A DNA stretch of 64,000 bases from Eremophila alpestris peregrina (taxonomy: Eukaryota; Chordata; Aves; Passeriformes; Alaudidae): the NCBI GenBank assembly GCA_009792885.1, contig WMCF01000032.1:3824589-3888588 (forward strand), written 5' to 3'. The translations under genes were made by a program, and so were the position numbers. Within the stretch, counting starts at the first letter, position 1, and each line of letters begins with the position of its first letter. The notes beneath the pieces are model-generated. The model had not been told where the DNA came from. It searched no databases and was given only the letters and a program-made list of their open reading frames with translations. Positions 48,301-57,908 of this stretch are shown here, piece after piece.

Positions 48301-50779
48301 AGATCCCAGTTGGAGAAGGAATGAGACAAAAAGGAGAGGTCTGCAGGCCTTTCTGCCAGCTCTTGCATGGGCACACTCTGTACCTCTCCTCCAAACCAGC
48401 AGCCCAGACCCAGATTTATTTACCCAGTGTTTACGGTCCACGTCCTCGTCGGCGTCCCACTTGCGCGTTAGGAACGGGTGTTTCTTACTGATTATCTCGC
48501 CTTCGAAGAACGTGGTGAGGGTTGGGTACTCCTGGCAGAGGGGAGACAAAGGTCAGGTCACAATTGTCACCTACAGACACAAACCCAAGAGCAGACAAAG
48601 CTCCATGCACTCAGCAAAAAGCATCTCCCAGGGAGAGCTCTGGGCAATCTGAGGCTGCTGCTCCCATCCCTCGTCCTGCCCCACACCTCTCCAAGGCTGA
48701 CTCTTCCACACCCACAGCCTCCATGCTCTTATTCCAGCCTTTCTCTGCCTCTCTCCTCCCTTTATGAGGCCAGGAGCCGTGTCAGAGCTGGGCTGTGGGG
48801 AAGGGTTTGGAACACAAGTGTGATAAGGAGCACCTGAGGGGGCTGGAGTGGCTCAGCCTGGGAAAAAGGAGCCTCACTCTTCAAACTCCCTGACAGGAGG
48901 GAGCAGCCAGGTGGAGGTCAGGCTCTGCTCCCACAGAACAAGGGACAGGACAAGAAGAAATGTCCTCAAATTGCAGCAAGGGAGGTTTAGATTGGGTATT
49001 AGGAACAATTTAAAGGAGTGGTTAAACGTGGAACAGGTTTCCCAGGGAAGTGGTGGACCTGGCTGTGTCCTGGTTGGACTCAATGATTTTAGAGGGCTTT
49101 TCCAACTTTAAATGATTCCATGAAGCTCCCAGCTGGATGATCACCTGTGACATTTACAGCCAGCACCATTCCCCAGCCAATACCCTGTGACCAAATCTAC
49201 AACATGCTCAATCCCTCCATTTGCTATTCCTGACAGCAGCTTCTCCCACCCCATCTGGGAAAAAAAAAAAAAAAGCCCCTTTTTGTGTTGTTTTGCAGTT
49301 AACACTCACCTCTGTAAGGCCTTTAATCTTCAAGTATCCACAGAGATAGGAGTTTTCCATATCCACATGCTGGAAAAGAGTGCAAAGTCCAATCATAAAA
49401 ACAGGCATGAAGGTACAAGCTTGATCCAAAGCAGTTTCTAACCTTTCCAAGGATAATTTCAGCTCCAGCTGGTACACACTGTTCATCTTACTGCCCAATA
49501 TTCACACTGCCAGCCCTCTTCCATGATGGGAACCACCTGGAAAGATCATTTGCAGGTGCCCAGCTCACCTCTGGCAGCCTCCACATCCCAGGCCTGCTCC
49601 CAAGGCAACACCCTCTGCCCAGAATTCTCCAGCAGGAAGCAAATCCCCTTTCCAGCCGGAAGGGATCTGACTCACAGTGTTCTCCAAGAAAAAGCATCCC
49701 TGGAGAAATCACCCACACCCCCAGCATTTCCCCTAAATCTAAAGATTTTATGCCACCTGTATTTTGAGTTATCAGGCTGCATCTCTCTGCTCCTGCTCAA
49801 CAGAAACTAGGCAAAAAAAAAAAAAATCCCTTTAAAAGCAGAGATTTTCCAAGCTTTTCCCTCACATCTCCAGATCCGCTTTCAAAACACGCAGCGAGGG
49901 AAGCGCAAACCTCCACCGGGAGAAGATGGATCTTCTCCACCCGCGATCAAAGGACGGCAACATTTCCCTGTGCTCAGCACAGGGAGAGCAGGCAGCCCCC
50001 TCTCCCCAGCTGACACACGCAAAACAGCCACGTTTTTAGCACAAAAGTAGCGGTTTTAAGCACAAAAGCAGCGTTTTCGAGCACAAAAACCACAGCCAGC
50101 CCCTGCGAGGTGGCAGCGTGCAGTGGAGCTGAGCAGCCATGGGATGTCCCCACCACAACAAATCCCACCAGGAACGTGGAGAACTGAACATTAAAATACC
50201 CCGCCGGCTTGGAATCATCACAGAATCACTGAGACTGGAAAAGATCTATGAGATCATCCAGCCCATGCTGCGGCTGATTCACCACCTTGTCAACCAGACC
50301 AGAGCACTGAGTGCCACGTCCAGTCTTTCCTTAAACACCTCCAGGGATGGTGACTCCACCACCTCCTGTTCCAATGCTTAATGGCCTTTTCTGTGAAGAA
50401 ATTTCTCCGAATATCGAGGGATAGGGTGATGCGGGTGCTGTCGCAAGGGGCCGGCAGGGCGGGAACGGCCACCGCGGCCTGAGGCGAGCGGGGTTCCCGC
50501 TCGCCTCAGGCCGCGGTGGCCGTTCCCGCCCCGCCAAGGCTCTGCTCGCCCCGCCGCTCCCCTCACCTGCATGACGACCTCCACCTCGTAGGCGTTGCCT
50601 TTGCTGCGCTGCTGCCCGCGGAATTTGGCCCCGCTGTAGAGCAGCGAAGTGGCTACTCCGGGCTGCGCCGTGTTGATGGGGGGCGGCGGCACCAGGCTGC
50701 TGGCGGCCGCTCCGGTGGCAGGGGAGGAGGCCGAACCCCCCGCCCCTCCAGCGCGGCGCCTCTCGCTCCGAACCGGCAT
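45360..50779 (-). CDS. GID4: GID4 substrate receptor of the GID/CTLH E3 ligase
   Basis: GID4 is the beta-barrel receptor that recognises N-terminal proline degrons for the CTLH ubiquitin ligase. Exons: 50567-50779, 49310-49369, 48424-48531, 47722-47823, 46594-46724, 45360-45423; 678 nt, 225 residues from [11 protein letters not shown]. Conserved blocks: [93 protein letters not shown] and the end HSAPIYEFR. The barrel is nearly identical to human; the alanine/serine N-terminus is variable. I start at the Met that aligns with the internal human MPVR; the frame is open further upstream to Met codons at 50920 and 51007, and the longest form would be 301 residues (human 300). Inverted CCAAT boxes in that upstream stretch argue for the shorter form. 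Confidence 0.95.
45605..45898 (+). mobile_element. CR1 LINE 3' fragment
   Basis: Contains CAACTCCCTGACAGGAGGGT, GATGTTCAAGTTGGATATGA, TTACCATCCCTGGAAGTGTT and CCAACCTTAATGATCCTGTA. It lies in the last GID4 intron. Confidence 0.88.
47085..47395 (+). mobile_element. CR1 LINE 3' fragment
   Basis: Reads GGCAGGGTTAGATGGGATAC, GAGGCCCTGGCACAGGGTGC, CCTTGCCCATGGCAGGAGGG and TTCCAACCCAAACCAGTCTA. It lies in GID4 intron 4. Confidence 0.92.
48785..49125 (+). mobile_element. CR1 LINE 3' fragment
   Basis: A longer copy beginning near TGATAAGGAGCACCTGAGGG and ending TTCCAACTTTAAATGATTCC, similar to the copy at 45605. It lies in GID4 intron 2. Confidence 0.88.
50216..50420 (-). mobile_element. CR1 LINE 3' fragment
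   Basis: The plus strand opens CATCACAGAATCACTGAGAC and continues through AGATCATCCAGCCCATGCTG and CTCCAGGGATGGTGACTCCA, the reverse of a CR1 3' end. It lies in GID4 intron 1, about 40 bases from a large palindrome. Confidence 0.88.
50457..50531. repeat. Perfect 36-bp inverted repeat with 3-nt loop
   Basis: Left arm 50457-50492 and right arm 50496-50531 pair without a mismatch around GTT. The arms are GC-rich. The repeat lies in GID4 intron 1, 35 bases after the exon 1 donor. Confidence 0.95.
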
Positions 50780-51137
50780 CTCGGGGGGGTCCCCGGGCGC
50801 CAGCGTGGCCGGGGCCGGGGCGCGGCCGGGGGACACCGCCCGCTCCGCTTCGCTCCGCTCCCTCACGCCGCGGCCGCCGCTGGGTCGGGGCCTCCCGGCA
50901 GCGCCTCCGCGCACTCCCATTGGCCCCCGCGCGCGTGCTTGAGGTGCTTTCCCTAGATTTGATTGGCTACTGTCGCAGCGCCGGGAGTTGATTGGCTGTG
51001 CTGCCACCTGGCGATGCTGGGAAATGTAGGTTTTTTATCCTGGTGGCGCGGATTGGTTGCGGCCGCCGGCAAGATGGCGGCGCCCAGGGAGCGGCGCTGA
51101 GTGCGGTCGGGACGAGGTCGCTATGTCGTCTGTCGCG
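50780..51137. promoter_or_regulatory. Bidirectional GID4-ATPAF2 CpG-island promoter
   Basis: GID4 and ATPAF2 start codons are divergent and about 360 bases apart (130 if the longest GID4 form is used). ATTGG (inverted CCAAT) occurs at about 50919, 50961, 50990 and 51051. GATGCTGGGAAATGTAGG at 51013-51030 resembles the reverse of a ZNF143/THAP11 site. AAGATGGCGGC at 51071-51081 is a consensus YY1 site in the position typical of TATA-less promoters. No TATA box is placed for transcription. Confidence 0.85.
51074..51100 (+). other. Eight-codon upstream ORF of ATPAF2
   Basis: The ATG inside the YY1 motif opens MAAPRERR followed by TGA, ending 37 bases before the ATPAF2 start. It is translated only if transcription starts upstream of it. 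Confidence 0.4.
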
Positions 51138-54100
51138 ATGTGGCGCGGCTGCCGCTGGCTGTGGTGGGCCCGCACTCCGCCCGCTCCGCTCCCCCGACCG
51201 CCTCCTGCAGCTGCCGGGAGTTGCCCGGTGGGGCCGTGCGGGCGCCGGGCCTATGCCCCGCCGGCAGGTGAGGGAGCACCGGGGCGGCTCCAGCGCCGTT
51301 TGGGGAACGGGGGTCCTTCCCTGGGGACTCTCATCCCGGGGTCACCCAGGGTAGGGCTGGGATCGGCACGGCCTCGCGGAGACTGTGCTCCCCACGGCCG
51401 CTGAGCGGCCCCGGTGCTGGGGCTTCCCCCCGCGCCCTTTCCCTGGCGTTAATGTGTGTTTGGAGCGGGCAAGGTTCACTGGCAGCGCGGCCGAGCCCTC
51501 ACTGAGTCAGTTTGTTATACTTGTTTTTTGTATTTTGTTGGGTTTTAGGGAGTGAGACTCAGACGAGGGGGTTCAGGTATGTTCTGGTCCACGTACCCCA
51601 TCCAAAGACTTTGCTGGAACCATGTGGGTTTGAGAGCAGTAAAATTAATCTCATTTTGTCGGAGGTGAGGCTGCAGAGTCGCAAGGTTTCGGGAGCCACT
51701 GATGAGCCTCGCGGCTTGTCTGGGGTGCACACACTTTAATCTGTTTTTAGAACTGTGCCTGAGGCGCTGTCTGAGGCCCCAAAGCTCGCAGGTCGCCGAG
51801 TCTGAGCAAATCCTTCCATTTCCCCAGTGGCAATGTGCTTTTTTTAGCCTTGAATAGCAGACCTGCAGCCTGACCTGTGTGATGTGCCCTTCACGAGACA
51901 GATTTATGGGTTTGGGATTTACAACTTAGTTGCTGTTGTCAAGAGAATGGCTCATGGGTTCTTCCTGCCTTGTAGGAGGAATGTGAGCCTTTGGAATGTG
52001 TGTAATCCTGCTCTCACGTGTTAGGAGTGCTTGTAGGACTGATGGTAGCAAAGGATGCTGCTCCTGAAATGAGATCTGAAGTTTCTTCAGGCTTACCTTG
52101 TTGGTGGGGCAGGTGTATTCCTGAGCTGGACTGGGATGTTTGGGCTGCAGGGAGGAGTGTCCTTTTGGGATTCATTTGTCCAGTGTGGCTGTCGTTGTAG
52201 AATCCGGAAAGGTTGACCCTGAAGCAAAACTCCTGAGGAGTGGTGGGACAGGTCTGCTTGGGAAACCAGTCCTGCCACACTCTGAGGCAGCTGAGCCCCC
52301 AGCCTGGCAGGGGTGTAGCTGGCTCTGTTTGCTCCCTGGCTGTGCACTGCAGCATTGTGGTTGTCACCAGTTTCCTGGCACTTCCCTGCTGAATGGAGCT
52401 CACTGGAGCTCACAGCTTGGAAACTGTGGATGAAGGGCTGGATTTCTGTGGTCAGGCCATCTCGACAGCACCAAAGCTCTGTCTGTTCTGAGCTGTGATG
52501 AGGAGCAGGGCAAGGGCCTGAACATTCTCTTTTTGCCCTCTGAATGTTCTCTTTGCCCACTGTTTCTGTCCCCAGAGAGGAAGAGGTTCTACCAGAACGT
52601 GAGCATCTCGCAAGGGGAAGGTGAGTGTGGCCACTGGGATGGGATGGAGGGGCTGATCCCTGGGAGAGGGTGGCACCTGCAGCCCAGGCTGTGCCAGTGC
52701 CATGTTTGTCACCAGCTGCTGAGCCCCCTCCTCATCTACAGCAAAGCTGCATGGTGGGAAGCAGCTTCCAAGAGCAAGTGTATCCAAGTTATGGTGGGAA
52801 ACTTGAGTATTCCTGGTCCCTTGCTCCCATCAGCTCCAGCCCTAAATCTGCGCCCGCAGTGGGGTTGTCTGTTGTTCCTTAGTGCCTGCTCCTCTTTGAT
52901 TCCCCAGGATTTCTACTCTGATTCCCCAGGAGGCTTTGAAATAAACCTGGACCACCGAAAGCTGAAAACGCCCCAGGCCAAGCTCTTCACTGTCCCCAGC
53001 GAGGCCTTGGCCATTGCAGTGGCAACAGAGTGGGATTCCCAGAAAGACACCATCAAGTTCTACACCATGCACCTGGTGAGCACGGCAGGGTGGAATGCTG
53101 AGACCTCCAAATGCAGCATGTGGAGACAGCAGGTTGTCCTGCTCCTAATGAGCAGAAAGTTAGGACTTTTCTCTGGGCTGTCTGGGTGCCTGTCTAGAGA
53201 GAGTCTGTGGGGAGTCACTGGGGGAACTTGAGAAGGAGCTGGCCAGTGTTACTCGGAATAGTGAGGGGCAGGAGGAAACAGTGAGCTCTGGAGCAGTCCA
53301 TGGCCCTTCCTCCCTGCTGCTTAATGGGCTGCTTCCAGAGATTCTGAAAGATTTGAGAAGATTCCTATTACATGAGCTGTTTTGTGGCCCTGCACCCCTC
53401 AATTGTTCATCTGCCACAAATCCCTCTGCTTCTTCTTGGCATTGTACCGTGGAAGCTGCTGCTTTTTCAAGCCTGGAATAACAGGAGTTTCTGCCTTTAT
53501 CCCCAGACCACCCTGTGCAACACAGCGCTGGACAATCCCACACAGAGAAACAAAATGCAGCTGATCCGAGCAGCTGTGAAGTTCCTGGAGACAGACACAA
53601 TCTGGTATGAGATGGGAACCCAGCTGGATTTTGGAAAGAGGGTTGGGTAAAGTGAGGGAAGACATCTGCTCTCACCCAGTCACGGCATGGCTCTGATCTG
53701 TGCTGGTTTTTGCCCGAGGGTTTAATTAAGATCAGTCCTGCATGTGCAAACCTGGTTGGAGTCTGTGCACCCAAAGAAGAGGCATTGGATTTGGTCCTCT
53801 GTTGAACTCTGTTTTGGACACATCCATGCTGGGCAAGGGTGAGAGCAGTGGGAAATTAGGATCTTGGAGAAAAGAAAACATCTTTGAAAGGCCTGTAGGG
53901 ATCTATCAGTGAGTCCCTGATTCCTGTGCCAGCACAGATAGCTCAGACTATTTGTACCAGTCCTAAAATGTCCTTCATTCCTTAAAGTCCCCGTGAGCTG
54001 TAGGATCAAGCCTATTCATGCCCAGGCTCCTGTCCTAGCCTCCACTGGCAACTGCACAGTTCATATGGAGAGAGGAACAGGCTTCTCCCACCTGCCCTTG

Positions 54101-56432
54101 TGGCTTTGGTCAGACTGGGTGGGCAGGGAATGCTGAGCTGAGCCACTGGGTAAGGAGAAGCAGGAGTGGCCCCATACAGAGTTGCAGTGGGGTTTGTACC
54201 CTCCTCTAACTGCTAAACCTCACTTCAGTCTGTGGCTTGGGGCTACCTGCAGTTTTCAGTTGGCTGGTTCACTGCTCTGTTTTGTAGTAAGACAGAATTG
54301 TCCTTCCTGGAATAATAAAAAGCACTGAATTTGGGGAAGAGCTGGGGCATTGTTCCCTGTCACTGTGGACAGCAGTTCCACTTGCTGTGGGTCTGGTGGG
54401 GTCAGTGTCCTTCCCAGCCTGGCAATGACCATCCAGTGTGGTTTTGTTCTGTGATGTCCCAGCTATCGTGTGGAGGAGCCTCCAGCCTTGGCAGAACTAC
54501 AGAAGAATGAATGGGATCCTGTGGTCACCTGGGCTGAGAAAAGGTGAGAGCTCAAAGGGTTCTTGGCTGCTTTAGGCCCTGCCCTGCTGAGCCCAGGAGC
54601 TTGTGACTGCCAGGACCACAAGCTCCATGAAGCCTGGGTCTTTCCCCCAGGCTTTGCTAAGGGTTTGGGTGATCATTCCAGGTACAACGTGACAATTGGC
54701 TCCTCGACCAGCATCCTGGGGCCAAACATTCCAGCCAGCACCAAGGAGACCTTTGTCAGCCATCTGGCATCCTACAACATGTGGGCCCTGCAAGGTGAGT
54801 GGGGCTGGGCCAGGAGCTCTGTGCTCAGGCTGGGTGAGAGGAGGTGGTTCCTCTCCACAGGGCAGGAGAGTGACTGTAATGTTTTTCTTCTCCTGCTCCT
54901 GCTCTGTTTTAAATCTGCAGGCCAAGCCCTGACCTGTTTTTGTCACAGGCAGAGATTCTCTTCAGTGCCACTGGTGTTCAGGATCTGACTGTGCTGTCCC
55001 ATGAGCTGCTTGCTCCACCTTAGCACAAATAACTTCTTTAATGCCAAACCTTCTAATGATTTAATCCCTAGCTTTGTTGTTACCAGGAAAAGAAATCAGG
55101 CTTAGTACTCCAAAGTGCCCACACTGTGCACTGTCCTCACTTTTTCATCCTTATATCCCACTTAATCTTGCCTGAATCATCTGAATGACACCGAGAGATA
55201 AAGAAGTAAAGGGAGGTTTGCTTTGCTCCAGACCTGAATGAGCAGCAGGCAGTGAAACCCACAAAAGACACCAAATGCTCGAGCCTGGATGGATCTCTCT
55301 TGCCTTTGCACTGGGAAGGGTGGCAGAATAAAAGGAGGTGGTATCCAGGGCATGGCCTTTGTCTCTGAGGAGGCAGGGCCAGCACAATGCCCTGTGCCTG
55401 CTGTTAACAACAGATCTGAGTGCCCAGGTTCAGGTGGGAGGATCACTGGCCCTCCCCGAGGGGGTACCACAGCCTGTCTGTCTCTTCAGAGTGTGTGAAG
55501 ATGCTGCTGTAATGCTGCAGAAAACAGCCATGAATCTTATTTGGTTTGGGTTATTCCCTTCCAGGTATAGAATTTATAATCACCCAGCTGAAATCGCTGA
55601 TTCTGTCCATGAGCCTGATTGACAGGCACATTACAGTAGAGAAAGCTGTGCTCCTGTCTCGCCTGGAGGAAGAATACCAGGTAAATTATGTTACAAAACA
55701 GCCCTATAATTCAAATAGCAATAATCTCAGCATGACAAATGCATCCCCCACCACAAATAACTGGCAGGGGAAGTGCCTGCTATAGCAGGAGATGTTCCAC
55801 TCCACCAGTCTCCCTGTCTGAGAGCGTTTGGAGCGTGCTGCTGCAGAGCAACACCACGGGCACACCAGCCCAGAGTGCTCCCAGGGCTGCCAGTTTCTTT
55901 TCACAGAGCCCAGATGGCTGCTTTTCTCCCTCTCTAATCTGAAGTGCAAAGTTGTGGCTGGCTTCTTCTGCTGAGGGTTATCCAGCCTGGAGGCTTTGGT
56001 AGACACCAAGATATCAAGCTTGCTGGAAATTAGCCTGGTGTGAAGCTCTCCTTGTCTCTAAAGTGGCTGAAGTTAGGAATTTTGTCATCCTGCTGTTAAG
56101 AGGCTTTGCCTCAGAGCCCAGTACAGATGAAGCACATCCTCAATTCAAGATATCCCTGCCTCAGCAGTTGAGGATCATCTCAGTTCCTGGGGCAGGAGGA
56201 TGTGTTGTGTTACCTGTGCTTCACAAACATGAGAAGGGAAGCTGAGAGCTGCTGAGGTGCATTGAGTATAATCCATGTTCCTCCTCTCCTTCAGATTCGG
56301 CGCTGGGGCAATGTGGAGTGGGCCCACGACTACGACCTGTGTGAGCTGCGTGCTCGCACAGCAGCTGGGACTCTCTTTGTTCACCTCTGCTCAGAGAGCT
56401 CCACTGTAAAACACAAGCTGTTGCAGGACTGA
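51138..56432 (+). CDS. ATPAF2: ATPAF2 mitochondrial F1-ATPase assembly factor 2, complete
   Basis: ATPAF2 (yeast Atp12) is a matrix chaperone that binds free F1 alpha subunits during assembly of ATP synthase. Eight exons: 51138-51267, 52576-52620, 52930-53075, 53507-53604, 54463-54544, 54682-54794, 55565-55680, 56296-56432; 867 nt, 288 residues plus stop (human 289). The N-terminus MWRGCRWLWWARTPP is Arg/Trp-rich and fits a mitochondrial presequence ending near RRAYAPPA. Conserved blocks: ERKRFYQNVSISQGEGGFEI, LDHRKLKTPQAKLFTVPSEA, LAIAVATEWDSQKDTIK, NEWDPVV and WGNVEWAHDYDL. An in-frame Met five codons upstream (51123, MSSVAMW) is an alternative start. No CR1 copy was seen in this gene. Confidence 0.98.
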
Positions 56433-56866
56433 GACAGCTGGGCAGGGCACAGAAAGAAAATGTCCAGCTGGGAATTGCTGGCCTGACCCCGTGGATGGTA
56501 GCCACCTTCCTGCCATTCCACTTTTCTTGGGATCAGCTTCACGTGCTGTCATTTTGTGGGCAACACTTCACCTGGATTGCCTGCTGCAGTGCAGCACACA
56601 AGGAGGAAAGGTCAAGGTGAGTTTCCTTAGAATCCTCAAGCCAGCAGCTCCATCCTTTCCTGGTGTCTGTAACTCATCAGAGGAGCTCCCATGGAAGAAA
56701 CAGCTTCCTGGGCAGGGCACGGCACAGACATACCCAGCATATGCCACATGTCTTCATAGCTGCCAGCTCCTGACACACACTTGTTATGGAAATCTGAAAA
56801 CAGACTCTACTGCATCTGTTGTTCATCCCTCGGCGTGCCTGTCTGTAACACCAGGGTCTCTATTCC

Positions 56867-56872
56867 ATTAAA
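56867..56872 (+). terminator. ATPAF2: ATPAF2 polyadenylation signal ATTAAA
   Basis: ATTAAA lies 435 bases after the ATPAF2 stop and is followed by GCTGTGTGTCTGTTTTAG, a GT-rich downstream element. Confidence 0.7.
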
Positions 56873-56899
56873 GACTCGCCCCTGTGAGGTACCAAAAGC

Positions 56900-57759
56900 T
56901 GTGTGTCTGTTTTAGTCACCAAACTCTGGGGTGGGTCCTGAGCTGCCAGGTTGTGGGCAGGTGTTGGGATGGCTCCAGGTATTTAAAATCACAGACCATA
57001 GCAGACACTAACTACTGTGTGAACCACTCCATGCAGCTGAAGAGGTAGCAAGGAGACAACTGTGTAGTCCTGGATCAAAAGGAGTAAAACCTGGGCTCCA
57101 GCCATCTTCAGAAGCGCGGAGCATGATGAGCTGAATCTGTGTTTGACAGCCAGCACCAGCCACAGGGTTTTCTGAATCCTGCTCTGTCCCTGGCGTGCAC
57201 ACACAGCCACCCTCTCATTTAACCTTCCCACCTTCTCCTTGCTGCCTGCCTGGAGCAGCACCGTTCCTCAGCAGCTGCCCACAAGCGAGCGTGGCAGCGG
57301 CTGTCACCGAGCGAGGAGGGGAATTAATGACTCCTCGCTCGGCTGTCGCGAGCGGCGGCGCGTGAGCTCCCGTGGAACCATTGATTTCCCTTCCTGCTGG
57401 CTGGGGGCTGCTCTGCTCACGCTGCAGAAAGCCGCTTTGAGAGAAGGGGTGAGAAGATGAGGCTCCCAGGCATACGGAGCCCCCGCCAGCCTTGTGCTTG
57501 CTGAGCTGGAAACCTGCTGTTATCTCGGGGGTGGTTTGATGGAGAGCGCTCCTCTCCTGAGCTGCTGCCTCGTGCCAGCGGCTCACAGGTTCCTGCCACG
57601 GAGCTCACAGGTACTGGAGCTTTCAGGCATGATATGCTACGATGATTTGGTTCAATCAGCTCACAGCTGATCCATAACCCCTTGTGACCAGGTCTGAGTT
57701 GTCTGCACGGGCTTCGTGCCAATGTGATGGAAGAGACAGGGCTTTGGATGCTTTTCCAG
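56900..57759. other. Intergenic region between convergent ATPAF2 and DRC3
   Basis: About 860 bases between the two inferred 3' ends. It holds a GC-rich palindromic patch at 57307-57342 (12-bp perfect arms CCGAGCGAGGAG, 12-base loop) and no recognisable gene. Confidence 0.6.
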
Positions 57760-57774
57760 AGTCAAGAAGTAGCT

Positions 57775-57780
57775 TTTATT
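57775..57780 (-). terminator. DRC3: DRC3 polyadenylation signal AATAAA
   Basis: AATAAA on the minus strand, about 130 bases after the DRC3 stop codon. Confidence 0.75.
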
Positions 57781-57908
57781 TGCAGTTTATGGTAGGATGG
57801 AAAAAATATGCATTTGGTCTGAAATGTCCCAAGCAGCTTGGCCGTAGAGAGGCAGCTGTTCCTGCTGGGGGCTGTCCTCTGTGTCCCAGCTGAGGCAGCT
57901 GCCCAGCC

